From positions 468,586 through 532,585 of the forward strand of contig NZ_CP061320.1 of assembly GCF_018688495.1 (NCBI RefSeq): DNA of 64,000 bases, in the 5' to 3' direction. The notes under the pieces were generated by a model. That model worked only from the letters and a program-made list of their open reading frames with translations. It did no database searches and was not told where the DNA came from. The DNA is from Polynucleobacter sp. Adler-ghost (lineage in GTDB: Bacteria; Pseudomonadota; Gammaproteobacteria; Burkholderiales; Burkholderiaceae). Both the position numbers and the translations under genes were made by a program. Shown here piece by piece: positions 17,290 through 24,043 of this stretch (position 1 is its first letter; each line of letters starts with the position of its first letter).

Positions 17290-18336
17290 TTAGTTAACAG
17301 ACAAGCCTGTGCCAGCTACAAACTGTCCGATTTTCTGAGCGCTAGCAAAGCCGCCCAAATTAAGTATTGAGAGCACTTCAGCCTCTTGCTCTGGTGCGCA
17401 AGAAATCAGCAGGCCACCACTAGTTTGGGGGTCCGTAAGAACATTTTGTTGCCAGAGCCCCAGATTGCTTGCGAGTTGAATTTCATTGCCATAGCCAGCC
17501 CAATTGCGAGTAGAGGCACCGGTAAAAATATCTACCTTAACGTGCTCAATTGCTTCCTGCACAACCGGAATAGCATCCCAGTGGACCTGTGCCATTAAAT
17601 GAGATCCTCTCGCCATCTCTAGCAAATGCCCTGCCAAGCCAAAGCCCGTAACATCGGTTAAGGCATGTACGCCATCTAGCTGGGAGAGTGCAACACCAGG
17701 CTTGTTCAGCTTTGTGGTGAGAGCAATCATCTCTTTATAGCCTGCATCAGAGAGAACTTCTTTCTTGAGTGCTGCAGAAAGAATGCCTACACCCAACGGC
17801 TTGCTGAGGATGATGCTATCTCCCGCTTGAGCACCACTGTTACGTTTCAATTTTTTTGGGTCAACGATTCCAATGGCAACGAGGCCATAAATTGGCTCAA
17901 CAGTATCAATCGAGTGACCACCGGCAATCATAATGCCGGCATCATTACAAACCGATTCGCCACCAGCAGTCACTTGCTGGATAACTTCTAAAGGCAATAC
18001 TTGAATTGGCATACCCAATAGTGCCAGTGCGAAAAGAGGTTGAGCACCCATGGCGTAAATATCTGAAATAGCATTAGTGGCAGCAATGCGACCAAACTCA
18101 AATGGATCGTCCACGATTGGCATAAAGAAATCCGTCGTCGCAACGATCGCCTGATTTTCATTAATTTGATAAACGGCAGCGTCTTCGTTGTTATCAGAAC
18201 CTGCTAATAAGGCAGCAGGTAAATTGCGCATCGGTGAAGCCTTGAGGATGTCACTTAAGACACCAGGTGCAATCTTGCAGCCACAGCCTCCACCATGAGA
18301 TAAAGAGGTAAGGCGACCGTTATAGGGGGTAGTCAT
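17290..18336 (-). CDS. senC: Selenide, water dikinase homologue (SelD/SenC)
   Basis: 348 residues from ATG 18336 (a TTG at 18354 is weaker). Makes selenophosphate from selenide and ATP. The N-terminal catalytic loop is GGGCGCKIAPGVL with both cysteines and the lysine of SelD (no selenocysteine codon). TTDFFMPIVDDPFEFGRIAA carries the metal-binding aspartates, and GGHSID, DVTGFGLAGHLLEM and DPQTSGG follow. It sits between senA and the PhnD-like gene, so selenophosphate probably feeds SenB. No selA, selB or selenouridine synthase gene is in the window, so it cannot be excluded that the cell also uses it as general SelD. Confidence 0.9.
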   Translation of the reverse strand: MTTPYNGRLTSLSHGGGCGCKIAPGVLSDILKASPMRNLPAALLAGSDNNEDAAVYQINENQAIVATTDFFMPIVDDPFEFGRIAATNAISDIYAMGAQPLFALALLGMPIQVLPLEVIQQVTAGGESVCNDAGIMIAGGHSIDTVEPIYGLVAIGIVDPKKLKRNSGAQAGDSIILSKPLGVGILSAALKKEVLSDAGYKEMIALTTKLNKPGVALSQLDGVHALTDVTGFGLAGHLLEMARGSHLMAQVHWDAIPVVQEAIEHVKVDIFTGASTRNWAGYGNEIQLASNLGLWQQNVLTDPQTSGGLLISCAPEQEAEVLSILNLGGFASAQKIGQFVAGTGLSVN

Positions 18337-18396
18337 AAAGTATTGCCAATTCAAATTAAAAGTAGTGGTTACCGCAACATCAAGAGCTTACTCAAT

Positions 18397-19548
18397 TTAG
18401 AGTAAACACGTACGAAAGCCGCAAAAATGATCACTTCTATGAGCTTGATAAAAGTTACGAAATGCCACTCTTTTTAGGCGATCGGGGGTAAATAGACTAC
18501 CACCCTTGAGCACCTGATAGCTGCCATCGAACCAGGGCTGTGAATAGTCGATATAGGGATCGGCGGTAAATCCAGGGAAGGGGGTAAAAGTGCTGCTAGT
18601 CCACTCCCATAAATTAGAGGATTGCCAGACTCCCTGCTTTTGTGACATTAGTAGACTAAGTTCATGTTCGTTAGGCAAACGCACTTGATGATATTCACAA
18701 AAACGCTGAGCATCTAGGTAGCTGATGTGGCGTAGAGCGGATGCGCTACTTAAGGGCAGCCATTCATTAAAAATTCGCTCTAGCCAAATATCTCCCTCCT
18801 TTTTCCAGTGAGAGGGTGGCGCTACAGGCATGGACTGGCCAAGATTGCTTGGTGATTGCAGAAACTCTAGGTATTCGCCATTGGTGACGGGCGTGCTTGC
18901 AATATCAAATGCAGGGAGATCATTAGAGTGTGCCCACTTTTCATTATCAAAGATAAAGCCGGAGCCCTGCTCAGAACCAGCTTGCATCGTTGATTTTGGA
19001 AAATGAATCCAGTCTCGCGCTTTAGCCTCAAACTTACTCGTACTAGTGAAGGGAGTAAAGGGTATAGAGCGCCCCATGGTCTGCCACATATAGGCAAATG
19101 CCTCATTGTGCATATCCTGATGCAAGATCGCTAGCTGGATAAAGTAAGCAGCTTTATTGTCGATTGGTGTGCGTAGCAAATCTTGAGTACTGCTAACGAC
19201 GCTGTAGTTGTATTCCAGTAGATTATCTAGAGATGGCATTGGAGTGGACCAACGATCTTGATGTGCCATCTCTGAAGAATTAAATAAGTAGTCAGCGTTC
19301 TTCATGAATGATGGCTTACTCTCTTGGCCATCGCGATGAACCCAGAATTCATGAAACCAAGTTAGGTGACCCAATTCCCACAGCGGGGGATTCAGAATAT
19401 TGAGCTGAGGAACTATCTGATCCGCTGCCGAAATATGGCTCAGAATTTGACGGGTGATACGGTTGCTTTCCTCTAGCCACTGTGCCAAGGTTGACGCAGG
19501 TGGATGCGGAGCATAAAGAAGATAGTCCTGGCTTAAAGATTCAGACAT
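18397..19548 (-). CDS. senA: EgtB-like non-heme iron enzyme, probable selenoneine synthase SenA
   Basis: 383 residues from ATG 19548; an upstream TTG at 19608 would add 20 residues. An N-terminal DinB-like helical bundle holds the three-His iron site: HLTWFHEFW supplies one or two histidines and HQDMHNEAF the HxxxH. The C-terminal FGE-sulfatase domain contains TPVTNGEYLEF, RLPNEHE, LWEWTSS and HFCGFRTC. EgtB joins hercynine to a thiol; SenA joins it to the selenosugar made by SenB. The SenA reading is preferred because senB and a SelD homologue are present and there is no egtA or egtC. Plain EgtB activity is the alternative. Confidence 0.83.
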   Translation of the reverse strand: MSESLSQDYLLYAPHPPASTLAQWLEESNRITRQILSHISAADQIVPQLNILNPPLWELGHLTWFHEFWVHRDGQESKPSFMKNADYLFNSSEMAHQDRWSTPMPSLDNLLEYNYSVVSSTQDLLRTPIDNKAAYFIQLAILHQDMHNEAFAYMWQTMGRSIPFTPFTSTSKFEAKARDWIHFPKSTMQAGSEQGSGFIFDNEKWAHSNDLPAFDIASTPVTNGEYLEFLQSPSNLGQSMPVAPPSHWKKEGDIWLERIFNEWLPLSSASALRHISYLDAQRFCEYHQVRLPNEHELSLLMSQKQGVWQSSNLWEWTSSTFTPFPGFTADPYIDYSQPWFDGSYQVLKGGSLFTPDRLKRVAFRNFYQAHRSDHFCGFRTCLL

Positions 19549-19629
19549 ACAGTATTTTGGGAAAAATCTTCTGTTGAGTTGAGTGATTGCAGTATAGAAG
19601 ACCACCAATAAGACTTCAGTTTGTCAGCT

Positions 19630-19672
19630 AAGGGAACTATTTGCAGACTCCTTTTCTGCAATTTGTTCCCTT
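19630..19672 (-). promoter_or_regulatory. Long hairpin between the fusion transporter and senA
   Basis: An 8-bp outer stem (19630-19637 with 19665-19672) and a 7-bp inner stem (19041-like core at 19641-19647 with 19655-19661) are separated by a 3x3 internal loop. On the minus strand the apical loop reads AAAGGAG. It follows the transporter stop (19686) and lies about 80 bases before the senA ATG. There is no U-run, so it is more likely an mRNA processing, stability or leader element than a terminator. Confidence 0.5.
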
Positions 19673-19685
19673 GCCTAGGTAAATA

Positions 19686-21203
19686 TTAGATATTTTTTGA
19701 TCTACGTTTCGGCGTCAGAATGATTTGAGCAAGCAGAGCCAGCATGGCGGCTGGTATAGCTCCAGCAAGCATGAGTGCGTGGTCGTTTACGGCCAGCCCA
19801 GCTACTATGCGATCACCAAATCCACCAGCACCTACCAGCGCCGCTAGGGTGCAAGTACCAACTCCAATTACCGTTGCCGATGCTAAACCCGTCATGATGA
19901 CGGGCCGAGCAAATGGAAGCTCGATCGAAATGAGCAATTGCCATTCATTGCAACCAAGGGCCAGCGCTGCTTCTTTTAGATTCGATGGAACTTCTATTAA
20001 GCTGATGTGGGTCGCATTCACAATGGGCAGTAGGCCATATAAAAATAAGGCTAAAACCGCTGGCACAGCCCCTATTTGATCTAGTAGAGCAATCAATATC
20101 GTCAGCAGTGCAAGTGAAGGGATGGTCTGCAAAATACCGGTAGCACCTAAAATCCAAGCCGCATATCGGGGTCGTCGGTATGCCAGAATGCCTAAAGGGA
20201 TTCCGACGAGCAGGGCCATGGTTGAGGAGATCGCTACCAGCAGAACATGATCACGTAGGGCGGTAAAAAAATCTGGACCAAGGAGTAACTTAAAAAACCT
20301 AGAGAGCTGTGTAGGGCTTTGTTGATCATTTGTGCTTGTCTTTAAAAATACATTCACCACTTTTTCAAAACTCATGCCTGACTCAGCTAGTCCATTGAGC
20401 TTGGCCATAGTGGCTTCATCTAATTTTCCCTCTAAGCTTTGTAAGGATTTTTCATCAAAATCAGAGCGCATTAACAGAGCGGCATCGTAGCGTGGAAATG
20501 CCTTCCTATCATCTTCCAATAGAACCAGATCTTTTTGGGCAATCGCTGCATCAGTGGAGTAGGCGTCCACAATATCGGTATCGCCTCGTGCCAAAGCATC
20601 GTAGGCTAAGCCATGCTCTAACACTTTCGTTGGCTGTATTGTTAAAGCATAATTTTTAACAAGTGCTGACCACCCGTCAGCCCGCGTCTTAAATTCTGGC
20701 GATAACGCAATCCGCAGAGTGGTTTGCTGTTTAGTGCTGAGGTTTTCGATATCACTAATACGTTTGAGGCCTAAAGCTTTTGCTTGCTCTGCCCTCATGG
20801 CAAGTGCATAGGTGTTATTAAACCCAAGGGGTATTGCTACTTTTAAGCCCTTAGGTTTAAGCCAAACATTGAGCTCACTTAGTGATGCTTGTGTTTCTGG
20901 GCGTTTTAGGATTTCTCTCAGAATGGTGCCGGTATATTCTGGGTAAACATCAATCTGCCCCGTTGTAAGTGCTTGAGTGACAATTGCAGTATTACCAAGA
21001 CCCTGTCGATGAATGGCCTGTACGCCAGCAGCACGTAATGTTTGATTGACCAACTCCCCAAGCACATAGCTTTCTGTAAAACGCTTTGAGCCAACTACAG
21101 TACTTTTTTCCATAGGCTGCGCCATGATGGAAAAGCTGATAGCCACCCCAATACATAAGCTGAGCTTCGTCCACAAAGGAAAAATAGATTTACTGAAATA
21201 CAA
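19686..21203 (-). CDS. Binding-protein/permease fusion, betaine (OpuC/EgtU) class
   Basis: 505 residues from a TTG start with AAGG upstream. A signal peptide (LCIGVAISFSIMAQP) leads into a periplasmic OpuAC/OsmX-type binding domain (VGSKRFTESYVLGEL, LTTGQIDVYPEYTGT, VDAYSTDAAIAQ) to about residue 280. A membrane permease domain follows at about 300-500 (LLVGIPLGILAYRRP, TIPSLALLTILIALL, GVGTCTLAALVGAGGFGD). The order is binding domain then permease. EgtU, the known ergothioneine importer, has the reverse order. No ATPase of this class is adjacent. The substrate may be a betaine such as hercynine, ergothioneine or selenoneine, suggested by senA directly downstream. Confidence 0.85.
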   Translation of the reverse strand: MYFSKSIFPLWTKLSLCIGVAISFSIMAQPMEKSTVVGSKRFTESYVLGELVNQTLRAAGVQAIHRQGLGNTAIVTQALTTGQIDVYPEYTGTILREILKRPETQASLSELNVWLKPKGLKVAIPLGFNNTYALAMRAEQAKALGLKRISDIENLSTKQQTTLRIALSPEFKTRADGWSALVKNYALTIQPTKVLEHGLAYDALARGDTDIVDAYSTDAAIAQKDLVLLEDDRKAFPRYDAALLMRSDFDEKSLQSLEGKLDEATMAKLNGLAESGMSFEKVVNVFLKTSTNDQQSPTQLSRFFKLLLGPDFFTALRDHVLLVAISSTMALLVGIPLGILAYRRPRYAAWILGATGILQTIPSLALLTILIALLDQIGAVPAVLALFLYGLLPIVNATHISLIEVPSNLKEAALALGCNEWQLLISIELPFARPVIMTGLASATVIGVGTCTLAALVGAGGFGDRIVAGLAVNDHALMLAGAIPAAMLALLAQIILTPKRRSKNI

Positions 21204-21338
21204 GTGAGATTGACCTTGTTAAGAACGCAAGATCCCATCATAAAAGCCTTTGGCTAATTTTGCCTGGCTAGCTAGCTAGTTTTTAGTTATGCCGCTTAAG
21301 GGTAGCATTTACTGTTACATTGGTATTGGTACAACTTA

Positions 21339-21782
21339 ATGGTAAAGACTATTTATATGTCGGTCACTTTGGATTTCAAAACGCTCGTCACACAACTGGG
21401 TGAGGCAGTCATTATTTCTGACCGAGATGAAAATATCTTGTTTTGGAATGCCTCAGCAGAGCGTATTTTCGGATTTACTCCAGAGGAGGCTTTGGGTAAA
21501 ACGCTCAGCATCATCACGCCTGAGCGCTTTAGAGAACGTCACTCGAAAGGCTACTTTCACACCATTCAAACTGGACAAACGAAGTATGGACATACTTTAC
21601 TGAGGGTTCCTGCAGTCCATAAAGATGGACACTCTATTTCAATTGCATTCTCGGTAAGTATGTTGTTTGATGAGCAAAAGCAAGCTATTGCAATAGCAGC
21701 AATCATTCGCGATGAGACTGAGCGGTTTCAGGAGGAGCGCCAATTAAAAGCAAAGTTAGCAGCTTATGAGAGCAGTGACTGA
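21339..21782 (+). CDS. Single PAS-domain protein
   Basis: 147 residues; a PAS fold fills the whole protein (LGEAVIISDRDENILFWNASAERIFGFTPEEALGK, FRERHSKGYFHTIQTG, VHKDGHSISIAFSVSML, IAAIIRDETERFQEER). A short C-terminal helix (RQLKAKLAAYESSD) resembles a truncated signalling helix. No kinase, GGDEF or HTH output is attached, so it would act in trans as a redox or ligand sensor. The start may instead be ATG 21357; neither has a clear ribosome binding site. Divergent from the fusion transporter gene, so a regulatory link to it is possible. Confidence 0.8.
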   Translation: MVKTIYMSVTLDFKTLVTQLGEAVIISDRDENILFWNASAERIFGFTPEEALGKTLSIITPERFRERHSKGYFHTIQTGQTKYGHTLLRVPAVHKDGHSISIAFSVSMLFDEQKQAIAIAAIIRDETERFQEERQLKAKLAAYESSD

Positions 21783-21796
21783 GTTGCCAGCCTAAA

Positions 21797-21827
21797 GAAA
21801 AAGCCCCTGAACTTTCATTCAAGGGCT
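21797..21827 (-). terminator. Terminator A, after pseudo-tRNA copy A
   Basis: Stem 21802-21811 with 21818-21827 (10 bp, one C-A mismatch), loop of six bases, followed on the minus strand by TTTTTC. It is almost the same sequence as the terminator at 22841-22868, and resembles in position the tRNA-Lys terminator at 23848-23872. Confidence 0.75.
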
Positions 21828-21836
21828 TCGTATTAC

Positions 21837-21895
21837 TGGTGGGTCGGGCGAGATTGACTTCGTCGAAACTGCGTTTTCGAACTCGCGACCAACGG
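21837..21895 (-). repeat. Degenerate tRNA-Lys 3' copy A
   Basis: 59 bases that match the 3' part of tRNA-Lys(UUU) (23882-23918), including the encoded CCA and acceptor 3' strand, but interrupted in the T-arm by about 21 extra bases containing TTCGTCGAA. It lacks the anticodon arm and 5' half, so it cannot be a functional tRNA. It matches copy B (22877-22935) at 58 of 59 positions. The stop codon of the small gene at 21899 lies three bases beyond its edge. Confidence 0.85.
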
Positions 21896-21898
21896 TGT

Positions 21899-22126
21899 TT
21901 AGGCCGTAAGTTGACGCTGTTTGATGAGTTCTGCAGCAGAGATCCGAACTATCTTACCGTCAACAGTGGTTACGATAGCCGTATTAGTTTGGATTGCCAA
22001 GTCTATTGCTGCTTGGCCTGCTCGTTGCATAGCGTAGGATCCAGCAATATCAGGATCTGATGAATTACGAATGTCTTTGCTTGGAGTCAACACAAAAGAT
22101 TTTTTTATGGGATTATTTTTTTCCAT
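21899..22126 (-). CDS. Small third protein of a toxin-antitoxin operon
   Basis: Not firmly recognised. 75 residues from ATG 22126 (ATGs at 22138 and 22135 are alternatives). Features are DPDIAGSYAMQRAGQAAIDLAIQ and a C-terminal VVRISAAEL-like segment (DGKIVRISAAELIKQR), a pattern shared with small proteins often found in TA operons. It overlaps the toxin gene stop by 14 bases through the sequence ATGGAAAAAAATAA. It may be a second antitoxin or a stabiliser. Confidence 0.55.
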   Translation of the reverse strand: MEKNNPIKKSFVLTPSKDIRNSSDPDIAGSYAMQRAGQAAIDLAIQTNTAIVTTVDGKIVRISAAELIKQRQLTA

Positions 22127-22442
22127 ACGCTGCATCATGATCCGGTTGAATTAATAAGACGCGTAGAAAATGATCCTCTCTAAAGCCAATTCCTCGAATT
22201 GATTTACTGACTCTGAAGGAGTATAGGGCATCAATTCCATTGGGCGCTGGAATGCTCTGGATCTTTTCCCATTTCAAACCCTTATCACGGTAGACCTGGT
22301 TCCAGGTTAGTTGGGTAATTTTTTCAAAAGTAGCAAAAGCTTTTTCTTGCTCCGTTAACTCTAGTTTTTCCCAGGCTGATTGAAAAATAGGGCTATTGAG
22401 GTCTAGCTCTACTAAAGGCTCAGGCTTTGCGTTTCGAACCAT
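22113..22442 (-). CDS. RelE/ParE-superfamily toxin (probable)
   Basis: 109 residues. The C-terminal half (WEKIQSIPAPNGIDALYSFRVSKSIRGIGFREDHFLRVLLIQPDHDAAY) has the beta-hairpin, basic residues and terminal 'HDxAY' typical of RelE/YoeB/ParE-type mRNA interferase or gyrase toxins. The N-terminal 50 residues form a helical extension. It overlaps the upstream antitoxin-like gene by 23 bases, the usual translational coupling of type II TA pairs. Target unknown. Confidence 0.75.
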   Translation of the reverse strand: MVRNAKPEPLVELDLNSPIFQSAWEKLELTEQEKAFATFEKITQLTWNQVYRDKGLKWEKIQSIPAPNGIDALYSFRVSKSIRGIGFREDHFLRVLLIQPDHDAAYGKK

Positions 22443-22710
22443 TCGTTTTTGCCATTTTTAGTTTAGAAAGATTGGTAGCTTTTGCAGGCGTCTTTTGTGC
22501 CCAGGCTAGGGCGGTAGCTAAATCTTTTTTAACAGTAGGCTTGTGCATCCACTTTTCATTATCTGGAATAACGGTGGCGGTACGAATCACCCAAACTCCT
22601 GGTTCAGGGTTTTCAACTAGCACTTGGCGGCCGGCATGCTCCTTGCCAAGTGAAATTTGTCCACTGGATCCAATGGATTTAATAACTTGATGATCTATTA
22701 CTGCGCCCAT
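22420..22710 (-). CDS. AbrB-like antitoxin (probable)
   Basis: 96 residues. The first 60 resemble a SpoVT/AbrB-type swapped-hairpin DNA-binding domain (SSGQISLGKEHAGRQVLVENPEPG). The C-terminal tail is basic and Ala/Lys-rich (NLSKLKMAKTNGSKRK) and is expected to bind and block the toxin. It is first in a three-gene unit with overlapping starts. A perfect palindrome lies 22 bases upstream, consistent with autoregulation. Confidence 0.7.
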   Translation of the reverse strand: MGAVIDHQVIKSIGSSGQISLGKEHAGRQVLVENPEPGVWVIRTATVIPDNEKWMHKPTVKKDLATALAWAQKTPAKATNLSKLKMAKTNGSKRKA

Positions 22711-22726
22711 GGCATTCTCCCGTATT

Positions 22727-22753
22727 CATGCTGCATTAATGCATTATAGCATG
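22727..22753 (-). promoter_or_regulatory. Nested palindrome, likely operator of the TA operon
   Basis: TGCATTAATGCA at 22732-22743 is a perfect 12-bp palindrome. It lies within an outer dyad CATGCT (22727-22732) / AGCATG (22748-22753). It is just upstream of the AbrB-like antitoxin start (22710), where TA operons place autoregulatory operators. Confidence 0.6.
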
Positions 22754-22840
22754 ATAATTCTGAAAATTATACTTATCTGGAGTAATGTAATAGCATATTC
22801 TGGCTTGAAGTATGGTCTTAGCTTGATTATGCAAAAGAAA

Positions 22841-22868
22841 AAGCCCTTGAACTTTAATTCAAGGGCTT
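22841..22868 (-). terminator. Terminator B, after pseudo-tRNA copy B
   Basis: Perfect stem AGCCCTTGAA / TTCAAGGGCT (22842-22851 with 22858-22867), six-base loop, followed on the minus strand by TTTTTC. Would end transcription from the Fic module. Confidence 0.8.
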
Positions 22869-22876
22869 TGTGTTTC

Positions 22877-22935
22877 TGGTGGGTCGGGCGAGATTGACTT
22901 CGTCGAAAATGCGTTTTCGAACTCGCGACCAACGG
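22877..22935 (-). repeat. Degenerate tRNA-Lys 3' copy B
   Basis: Same structure as copy A (21837-21895), one base different (A for C in the inserted part). It contains the tRNA-Lys 3' sequence with CCA, split by the same 21-base insertion. It lies 48 bases past the stop of the Fic gene. With copy A it flanks the AbrB/RelE-type TA module as a direct repeat. Confidence 0.85.
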
Positions 22936-22983
22936 GCTTAAAGAGGTTTAATTGGCTCAAACAGGTCGGTAAATTTCTCAAAT

Positions 22984-23577
22984 CTATTCATTGCTCTCCA
23001 GGTGCTCTAGGATGAGATTGGCAAGAATGGATTCATCGCCATTAAAGGCTAGTTCCATTGCTAGATAAATTTGCTCTTGCTCCAGGTCGGAGTAGTCGAG
23101 TTGATAGCCGGTTGATTGACTAAGTTGGGAGATGAATATGCGTTGTACGCGACCATTTCCCTCTCGAAAAGGGTGAAGGGCGTTTATCTCTGATAAGTAG
23201 TGAGCTAGTCGTTTTGATAGGGAGTTTGAATCTAGCCCCTTAAGCCAGTTTTCACGAGCTAGTTTGTTAAAGATGTCGTTTGCCGCAGATTCAATAAAGC
23301 GCACATTAGCAAAATGACTATTGCCACGGCTAATATCTACTGTGCGAATCTTCCCGGCCCAGTCGTATACATCCTGAAAGAGGGCTAAGTGAATGCGCTG
23401 AAGATGAATAAGGTCAAATTGACCTGCTATGGGACTCTCTAGAATCTCAATTGACCGCAAAGTCGATAGCTCACCTTCGTAGGCGTCTAAATCTTGTGTG
23501 TTAGTTATTTCTGCTTTATTTCGAAGTACGTCTGTACCTGGGTAGCAGTAAGTGTCATCCGCGTCGTAGCGTGACAT
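22984..23577 (-). CDS. Fic-domain toxin (AMP-transferase type)
   Basis: 197 residues from ATG 23577 (protein MSRYDADDTYCYPGTD). The Fic motif HPFREGNGRVQR is complete, with catalytic His, the Mg-binding acidic residue and both arginines. The upstream LFQDVYDWAGKIRTVDISRGNSHFA contains the flap region. FIC enzymes transfer AMP from ATP to targets such as gyrase and topoisomerase IV. It is class I because the inhibitory helix is in a separate small gene that overlaps its start by 23 bases. Confidence 0.9.
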   Translation of the reverse strand: MSRYDADDTYCYPGTDVLRNKAEITNTQDLDAYEGELSTLRSIEILESPIAGQFDLIHLQRIHLALFQDVYDWAGKIRTVDISRGNSHFANVRFIESAANDIFNKLARENWLKGLDSNSLSKRLAHYLSEINALHPFREGNGRVQRIFISQLSQSTGYQLDYSDLEQEQIYLAMELAFNGDESILANLILEHLESNE

Positions 23578-23752
23578 AACGTTGTTTGGTTTCTTCCAAT
23601 ATTTGCGCAATACTCTTTTTGCCAGCAACGTAATCAGTTAGGTTTTGTTCTAATTGCTTAGTTGGAATAATGCCCTCAATCCGAGCAGAAGCTACAGCAT
23701 TAGAAACGTTGTATTGGCGGGCTTGAGATTGGGTGGCAAACTTAGTTGGCAT
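23555..23752 (-). CDS. FicA/VbhA-like antitoxin
   Basis: 65 residues. SARIEG (about residues 22-27) matches the [S/T]xxxE[G/N] inhibition motif, whose glutamate blocks ATP binding in the partner Fic protein. A C-terminal helical part (KKSIAQILEETKQRYV) follows. It overlaps the Fic gene by 23 bases. The motif and context make the antitoxin call good despite the short length. Confidence 0.85.
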   Translation of the reverse strand: MPTKFATQSQARQYNVSNAVASARIEGIIPTKQLEQNLTDYVAGKKSIAQILEETKQRYVTLRRG

Positions 23753-23847
23753 AGTACTATTTTAGTGGATTTGGAGCTGTTTTTCTAGTTAAAAAAAGGC
23801 CTAAAATAAGGTTTAAAGAGCTATTTTTGAAGGATATCGCAGTCAAT

Positions 23848-23872
23848 AAAAAAGCCCCGCAAAAGCGAGGCT
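23848..23872 (-). terminator. Terminator of tRNA-Lys
   Basis: Stem 23853-23860 with 23865-23872 (8 bp, one C-A mismatch) and loop AAAA/TTTT, followed on the minus strand by six T. It lies ten bases past the tRNA 3' end. Confidence 0.8.
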
Positions 23873-23881
23873 TAGTAATAT

Positions 23882-23957
23882 TGGTGGGTCGGGCGAGATT
23901 CGAACTCGCGACCAACGGATTAAAAGTCCGCTGCTCTACCGACTGAGCTACCGACCC
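23882..23957 (-). tRNA. tRNA-Lys (anticodon UUU)
   Basis: 76 bases including the encoded CCA. The acceptor stem GGGTCGG pairs with CCGACCC; the D-arm is AGCTCAGTCGGTAGAGC; the anticodon loop is CTTTTAA with anticodon TTT; the T-arm GCGAG-TTCGAAT-CTCGC is intact. It appears to be a functional tRNA and the source of the two broken copies at 21837 and 22877. Confidence 0.98.
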
Positions 23958-24043
23958 AGTAAAAAGAAGATTATAGCAAGAAGTTTATGGGCGCCCTTGG
24001 GTCAGTAGGCCTCTGCCTTCAAGCCCTTGTACTTACAAGAGCG

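Noticed and set aside
21837..22935. The two broken tRNA-Lys copies as functional tRNAs
   Set aside because: They lack the 5' half, anticodon arm and an intact T-loop; each is a 3' fragment with a 21-base insertion.
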